From Stenotrophomonas sp. 704A1 (GTDB taxonomy: Bacteria > Pseudomonadota > Gammaproteobacteria > Xanthomonadales > Xanthomonadaceae), in NCBI RefSeq assembly GCF_030549525.1, contig NZ_CP130831.1:248001-312000 (forward strand): a stretch of DNA of 64,000 nucleotides, written 5' to 3'. The notes beneath the pieces were generated by a model. That model was not told the DNA's origin. It did not search any database and saw nothing but the letters and a program-made list of their open reading frames with translations. This document shows, piece after piece, positions 62,832 to 64,000 of the stretch (its first letter is position 1; each line of letters starts with the position of its first letter). The position numbers and the translations under genes were made by a program.

Positions 62832-64000
62832 ATGGATGTGGTGGCCGACGCAAAGAAGGCGATGGAGCACTGGCATCGCGGCCAGACCTCCGCCCGTTTT
62901 GAAACCGACAACCGTGGCCCGGGCTGGATTTCTTCCGGCAAGGGCGATCATGGCGGCGTGTCCTATGGCAGCTACCAGTTCGCCAGCGCCTTTGGCGGGG
63001 TGGACGAATATCTGAAGTCGTCCCGGTATGCCGACCAGTTCCACGGCCTGAAGCCGGCTACGGATGCCTTCAGCGAGCGCTGGAAAGCAGTGGCCGCGCG
63101 CGACGAAAAGGGCTTTGCCCAGGAGCAGCACGATTTCATCCAGCACCAGTACTACGACGTGCAGAAGGGTCGCCTGAAGAAGGCCGGCGTGGATCTGGAA
63201 GGTCGCGGCCCCGCTGTGCAGGACGCGTTGTGGAGCACCTCGGTGCAGTATCGCAACATGACCCGCGGTGTATTCCAGAACGGCCTGAAGCAGGCTTACG
63301 GCGATGACTACAGGTTGTCCGAACTGAGCGACGAACAGATTGTCCGGGCCGTGCAGGATTACAAGCATGCCAACGTCCAGCGCCACTTCGAGAGTTCACC
63401 CAGGCAGTGGGATTCGCTACGCGAACGAACGCTCAACGAGAAGTCCGAGCTGGTCGCACTGGCGCGCTACGAGAAGATCAACCACGACCCGCAGCCCTAC
63501 CGGGGCAAGACCTACGAGCAGGCATTCGGTGAGCCGGCGCATCGTCAGTCCGCCGCACGCGCAGCGCGTGCACCCATGGCCGATGGTGTGCTGGTGCAGG
63601 GCGAGCGCGGCAATGAGGTGCACGCGCTGCAGCAGAAGCTGGCCCAGGCCGGGTACACCGGTATGGATGGCAAGGTGCTGAAGCCCGACGGCGATTTCGG
63701 CAGCGACACCCATCATGCGGTGCGTCAGTTCCAGAAGGCACATGGGCTTGAAGAAGACGGCAAGGCGGGGCGCGATACGCTGTCTGCACTGAATGCTGCC
63801 GTTCGCCAGCCGGCACCGCCAGCGGCGTCGGTTCCTCTGCCGGAACGCCACGAAGCAAAGGCGCCCGCCGCAGCGGCTGCGTCGGTGGCCGCCGCGCCTG
63901 GTGGCGGTCGCATCACGGTGATCGAGCCCTACGGCAACGTCACCAGCAACCGCACGCTGGCCCACGGCATCAGTGGTGAAACGGCCTACCGCGAGCTGAA
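62832..64000 (+). CDS. Peptidoglycan-active protein, candidate type IV secretion effector (3' partial)
   Basis: At least 389 residues; the frame is still open at the window end. The N-terminal domain (about 15-140) has SARFETDN, SSGKGDHGGVSYGSYQFAS and a Trp-rich ALWSTSVQYRN, a pattern of lysozyme-like/chitosanase-like hydrolases found in phage tails and secreted toxins; the Glu in RFETDN may be catalytic. A PG_binding_1 domain follows at about 257-322 (GERGNEVHALQQKL, GDFGSDTHHAVRQFQ). An Ala/Pro linker and a further unidentified domain begin near 350. There is no signal peptide, as in Xanthomonadaceae X-Tfe effectors; their XVIPCD secretion domain would lie beyond the window. GAGGAG precedes the ATG. 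Confidence 0.7.
   Translation, partial: MDVVADAKKAMEHWHRGQTSARFETDNRGPGWISSGKGDHGGVSYGSYQFASAFGGVDEYLKSSRYADQFHGLKPATDAFSERWKAVAARDEKGFAQEQHDFIQHQYYDVQKGRLKKAGVDLEGRGPAVQDALWSTSVQYRNMTRGVFQNGLKQAYGDDYRLSELSDEQIVRAVQDYKHANVQRHFESSPRQWDSLRERTLNEKSELVALARYEKINHDPQPYRGKTYEQAFGEPAHRQSAARAARAPMADGVLVQGERGNEVHALQQKLAQAGYTGMDGKVLKPDGDFGSDTHHAVRQFQKAHGLEEDGKAGRDTLSALNAAVRQPAPPAASVPLPERHEAKAPAAAAASVAAAPGGGRITVIEPYGNVTSNRTLAHGISGETAYREL

Overview
The window is high-GC (visually about two thirds G+C), gene-dense gammaproteobacterial chromosome. Three things point to the Stenotrophomonas maltophilia group (Xanthomonadaceae): GTAG-headed palindromes of the SMAG repeat family scattered between genes, a peptide-modification locus of a type known mainly from Xanthomonadaceae, and a lipoprotein/peptidoglycan-enzyme cluster that looks like a Xanthomonadaceae type IV secretion effector-immunity set. 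Nothing was searched against a database; all assignments come from reading motifs and gene order.

Layout. 1-2.4 kb: a RiPP-like locus (end of a cyclase-type protein, a 94-aa precursor-like peptide on the opposite strand, a SagB-like dehydrogenase). 2.4-8.0 kb: leucine/isovalerate catabolism (liuA-liuB-liuD) with a divergent TetR regulator and a palindromic operator. 8.2-13.0 kb: cytochrome c5-like protein, secreted ExeM-like nuclease, EamA transporter, hydrolase and ZapE. 13.0-17.2 kb: nrdA-nrdB with a strong promoter overlapped by an NrdR-like palindrome. 17.3-23.1 kb: LysE exporter, thioesterase, sirtuin, old yellow enzyme, LysR regulator, PurU and an NYN-domain protein. 23.2-30.0 kb, all minus strand: nicotinamidase, QueH, MetE behind a cobalamin riboswitch, then a nicotinamide phosphoribosyltransferase and an NMN adenylyltransferase/Nudix pair. 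30.2-32.6 kb: patatin-like phospholipase and a small hypothetical protein. 32.7-39.8 kb: ScfR-type regulator divergent from a five-gene valine catabolic operon. 39.9-41.4 kb: Ohr and a CDF transporter.

41.5-59.3 kb is an intact, co-directional lambda/HK97-type tail gene cluster: connector, head-closure, tail terminator, tail tube, G/GT chaperones with a GGGAAAC frameshift site, tape measure, M, four paralogous fibre-like proteins, L, K, I, J and two distal proteins. The window holds no terminase, portal, protease, capsid, integrase or lysis gene for it. It reads as a domesticated tail device (F-type-tailocin-like). It starts with a good promoter followed at once by an intrinsic terminator, and more terminator-like hairpins lie inside it, which suggests control by antitermination.

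59.6-64 kb: a SulP transporter, then two DUF1311/LprI-like lipoproteins behind a duplicated 123-bp leader, then the start of a peptidoglycan-active protein (lysozyme-like plus PG-binding domain) that runs off the window. The most interesting loci are the tail module with its fibre array, the effector-immunity cluster, the RiPP-like locus, and the habit of SMAG repeats to supply the stop codon of the gene they follow.
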